A stretch of 5,284 bases of DNA from Chthonomonadaceae bacterium (GTDB lineage Bacteria; Armatimonadota; Chthonomonadetes; Chthonomonadales; Chthonomonadaceae), in contig JANXLO010000231.1 of the NCBI GenBank assembly GCA_025355115.1, forward strand, positions 1 through 5,284, in the 5' to 3' direction. This document shows, piece by piece, positions 4,222 to 5,284 of the stretch (position 1 is the first letter of the stretch; each line of letters opens with the position of its first letter). A model generated the notes under the pieces. The model searched no databases. It had not been told where the DNA came from and was given only the letters and a program-made list of their open reading frames with translations. Made by a program: the position numbers and the translations under genes.

Positions 4222-5284
4222 ATGCTCGATTTCAGTCAGATCGCAACGCAGATATGCAGTTTTTCAACCGAACATGCAAACGGTCGTGACCGTCTTAAGG
4301 ATGCCCTCGTCGAAGCCTCCACGCGGATGCGAAACGCCTCACCGGCATGGGAGGGCGTACAGGCGCGGATCAGCGCCTGTAGAACGTCCTGGCTGGTCGC
4401 GAAGTGGAGGGAGTCGCCTGATCTAGTTGTCGCGCTCCCATCGCACTCTGAGAAGTATATCGTCATCGCCGCCGACGGCTCGCAGATAGTCTCGGACCGC
4501 CACGACATCGCGCTCTGTTACCTGCTGAACGTAGGGGTGATCGTTCTCCAGTATGGGGACGGCGCGACTGCCTCGCTCACCTCCCATGCAATGCTCGCCT
4601 CACCCGAAGACGATCCCGAAGAGGCCGCACAGGGGGAAGTAACTGCAATCGCAGGCAAACGCCTGGGGATTCGCAGGCAGATGGCGGAGTTTGCCGCCCT
4701 CGCCGAGCAGATCGCTGAAAGGCATGATGACGCTCCAACGCTTGCCCTGTTTGACGGCAGCCTGATACTCTGGCCTTTGGAGACCGAGCAGGAAGCCTTT
4801 CGGAACGAGGTGCTCGGAACGATGCTGGGGTACTTGGACACCGCGCAGAATCATTCGGTTCCACTTGTCGGCTACATCAGCGGGCCGGCAGGGCGCGACG
4901 TGGTGAACTCTCTTCGGGTCTCCGTCTGCCCGCACTTCATGGCCAACTGCGACACCTACTGCGCAAATCGGGCCCGGCCCAAGCCGCTTTTTATCGCCCC
5001 TGACTGCGCCGGGACGGAGGGAGTGAGGGATGCCGATCTCTTCGAGACGCTGCTGAGAGAGGGCGAGAGGTCTGCGGTCTTCGAGTCGAGCTCTCAGATT
5101 CTCGACCAGTACAAGGCGCATTCGATCTGCTTTTTCTACCTGCACGTGGGCACAGAGATCGCAAGATGCGAAATTCCGAAGTGGGTCGCGGACGACCCGG
5201 CAATGCTGGATGCCACACATGCCCTCTGCATGGATCAGGCAACAAAAGGCTTTGGTTATCCAGTGGCTTTGGCGGAGGCACACG
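4222..5284 (+). CDS. nurA: NurA-type 5'-3' DNA end-processing nuclease, partial (C-terminus beyond right edge)
   Basis: The frame runs open for 354 codons to the window edge. NurA proteins are nucleases that work with the HerA hexameric translocase in resecting DNA double-strand breaks, best studied in archaea and also found in several bacterial phyla. Visible hallmarks are a first DGS motif after a hydrophobic strand (VIAADGSQIV, Asp85), an RRQMAEF segment (Glu156 a candidate metal ligand), a second DGS (LALFDGSLILW, Asp178) and the late motif GFGYPVALAEAH (Tyr346, His354). The Tyr/His spacing of eight residues agrees with the pair I recall from Sulfolobus NurA. Almost the whole domain is present; typical members are 330-400 residues. 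An in-frame stop at 4204-4206 leaves ATG 4222 as the first ATG start; AAGGG lies 11 nt upstream. It has its own strong promoter. herA is expected nearby but is not in the window. Bacterial homologues are sometimes annotated only as NurA-domain proteins, and activity is inferred. Confidence 0.87.
   Translation, partial: MLDFSQIATQICSFSTEHANGRDRLKDALVEASTRMRNASPAWEGVQARISACRTSWLVAKWRESPDLVVALPSHSEKYIVIAADGSQIVSDRHDIALCYLLNVGVIVLQYGDGATASLTSHAMLASPEDDPEEAAQGEVTAIAGKRLGIRRQMAEFAALAEQIAERHDDAPTLALFDGSLILWPLETEQEAFRNEVLGTMLGYLDTAQNHSVPLVGYISGPAGRDVVNSLRVSVCPHFMANCDTYCANRARPKPLFIAPDCAGTEGVRDADLFETLLREGERSAVFESSSQILDQYKAHSICFFYLHVGTEIARCEIPKWVADDPAMLDATHALCMDQATKGFGYPVALAEAH

Noticed and set aside
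4600..5283. Long minus-strand open frame (227 codons) opposite the right-hand gene
   Set aside because: The plus strand carries clear NurA motifs over the same stretch; the antisense product has no recognisable domain.

Overview
The window is bacterial chromosomal DNA of moderately high GC (high fifties percent, judged by eye). It has two gene blocks that diverge from one roughly 300-bp regulatory region. The left block (minus strand, 2080 down to the left edge) holds two ECF sigma factor / anti-sigma factor pairs in tandem. The right block (plus strand, 2377 to the right edge) holds a CcrM/HinfI-type adenine DNA methyltransferase, peptidyl-tRNA hydrolase (pth) and the start of a NurA-type DNA-end-processing nuclease. 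A GANTC-type CcrM-like enzyme, NurA and several ECF/ZAS pairs together do not point to Alphaproteobacteria. Something like Armatimonadota, Chloroflexota or a related deep-branching phylum is my guess, with low confidence. No mobile element, CRISPR array, tRNA or rRNA is visible.

Minus-strand block, in order of transcription: ECF sigma A (2080-1493); a short soluble zinc-type anti-sigma (1503-1207) overlapping the sigma by 11 bp; a 91-bp gap; ECF sigma B (1115-507); and a second, membrane-spanning protein with a zinc-anti-sigma-like motif (526 to the edge) overlapping sigma B by 20 bp. Each regulator has a strong Shine-Dalgarno inside the end of its sigma gene, as expected for translationally coupled sigma/anti-sigma pairs.

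The central region (2081-2376) is the most remarkable part. At 2191-2267 there is a phased array of the CcrM recognition sequence GANTC: six perfect copies plus two one-mismatch copies, on a register of about 10 bp. A seventh site (2323) lies in a hairpin-rich leader in front of the methyltransferase gene. The array therefore sits just upstream of the gene for the enzyme predicted to methylate it, which suggests a methylation-sensing autoregulatory switch. The leader also carries a short direct repeat, three small hairpins and a 10-codon upstream ORF in frame with the methyltransferase.

Plus-strand block: the methyltransferase and pth are 9 bp apart and probably cotranscribed. nurA has its own near-consensus sigma-70 promoter (TTGACA, 17 bp, TAAAAT with extended -10) overlapping the pth stop codon. 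nurA runs off the right edge, and its usual partner herA would be expected nearby outside the window.
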